A DNA stretch of 14,462 bases from NCBI GenBank assembly GCA_052032225.1, contig JBPEWY010000056.1, forward strand, positions 1 through 14,462, in the 5' to 3' direction. A program made the position numbers and the translations under genes. The DNA comes from JBPEWY01 sp052032225 (lineage in GTDB: Bacteria; Bacteroidota; Bacteroidia; Flavobacteriales; Flavobacteriaceae). Below the pieces are notes generated by a model, which worked only from the letters and a program-made list of their open reading frames with translations, was not told the origin of the DNA and did not search any database. The number at the start of each line of letters is the position of its first letter. Position 1 is the stretch's first letter. Below, piece after piece: positions 14,417 through 14,462 of the stretch.

Positions 14417-14462
14417 CTGTTGTTTTTCCCTGTGAATTCTCCTTAAAATTAAAGAACTGACA

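Noticed and set aside
14417..14462. Right-hand tail after radA
   Set aside because: Only 46 bases; no hairpin with a T-run and no start of a gene that I can support.

Overview
The window looks like chromosome of a marine-type or environmental member of the Flavobacteriaceae (Bacteroidota). The evidence is low GC with A/T-rich leaders and few Shine-Dalgarno sites, several exact TAnnTTTG promoter elements (the Bacteroidota -7 box), a TonB-dependent receptor with a carboxypeptidase-regulatory-like N-terminal domain, a DUF4270 lipoprotein, and a core-gene order (GT5-like protein / DUF4270 / glmS opposite panC / panD / UPF0104 / esterase / radA) that I recall as common in this family. The order is from memory and was not searched.

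Layout. Positions 1-1573 (minus) are the N-terminal 524 codons of a TonB-dependent outer-membrane receptor that runs off the left edge. Positions 1574-1745 hold its promoter, a perfect palindrome and the glmS terminator. Positions 1746-6204 (minus) are a tight three-gene operon, read in the order GT5 N-domain protein, DUF4270 lipoprotein with thrombospondin type-3 repeats, glmS. Positions 6205-6406 are a divergent control region with an inverted repeat over a likely promoter. Positions 6407-9485 hold three accessory genes: an ATP-grasp ligase (plus), converging with a six-helix membrane protein and a CapK/PaaK-like adenylate-forming enzyme (both minus). Positions 9486-9586 are a short divergent region with two inverted repeats. 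Positions 9587-12980 (plus) are panC, panD, a UPF0104/LPG-synthase-like flippase-type membrane protein, and a secreted esterase-fold protein. A terminator at 13027-13054 runs straight into the start codon of radA (13055-14416). The last 46 bases hold nothing I recognise. No gene-free stretch exceeds 300 bases.

How the genes work together. GlmS makes glucosamine-6-phosphate for peptidoglycan and LPS. PanC and PanD supply pantothenate for CoA: PanD makes beta-alanine, which PanC joins to pantoate. RadA acts in recombination repair. The neighbours of glmS and of pan are envelope proteins of unknown exact role. The accessory module holds two different carboxylate-activating enzymes and an uncharacterised membrane protein, and is the part least explained by housekeeping.

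The most interesting points are: (a) a GT5 'glycogen synthase' that has only the N-terminal half and has lost the KxGGL loop and the HDW aspartate; (b) an esterase-fold protein with a GHSIT nucleophile elbow and no histidine where the catalytic one should be; (c) the ATP-grasp / six-helix protein / adenylating-enzyme module placed between normally neighbouring core genes; and (d) a terminator whose T-run abuts the radA ATG. I see no mobile element, CRISPR array, tRNA or rRNA.
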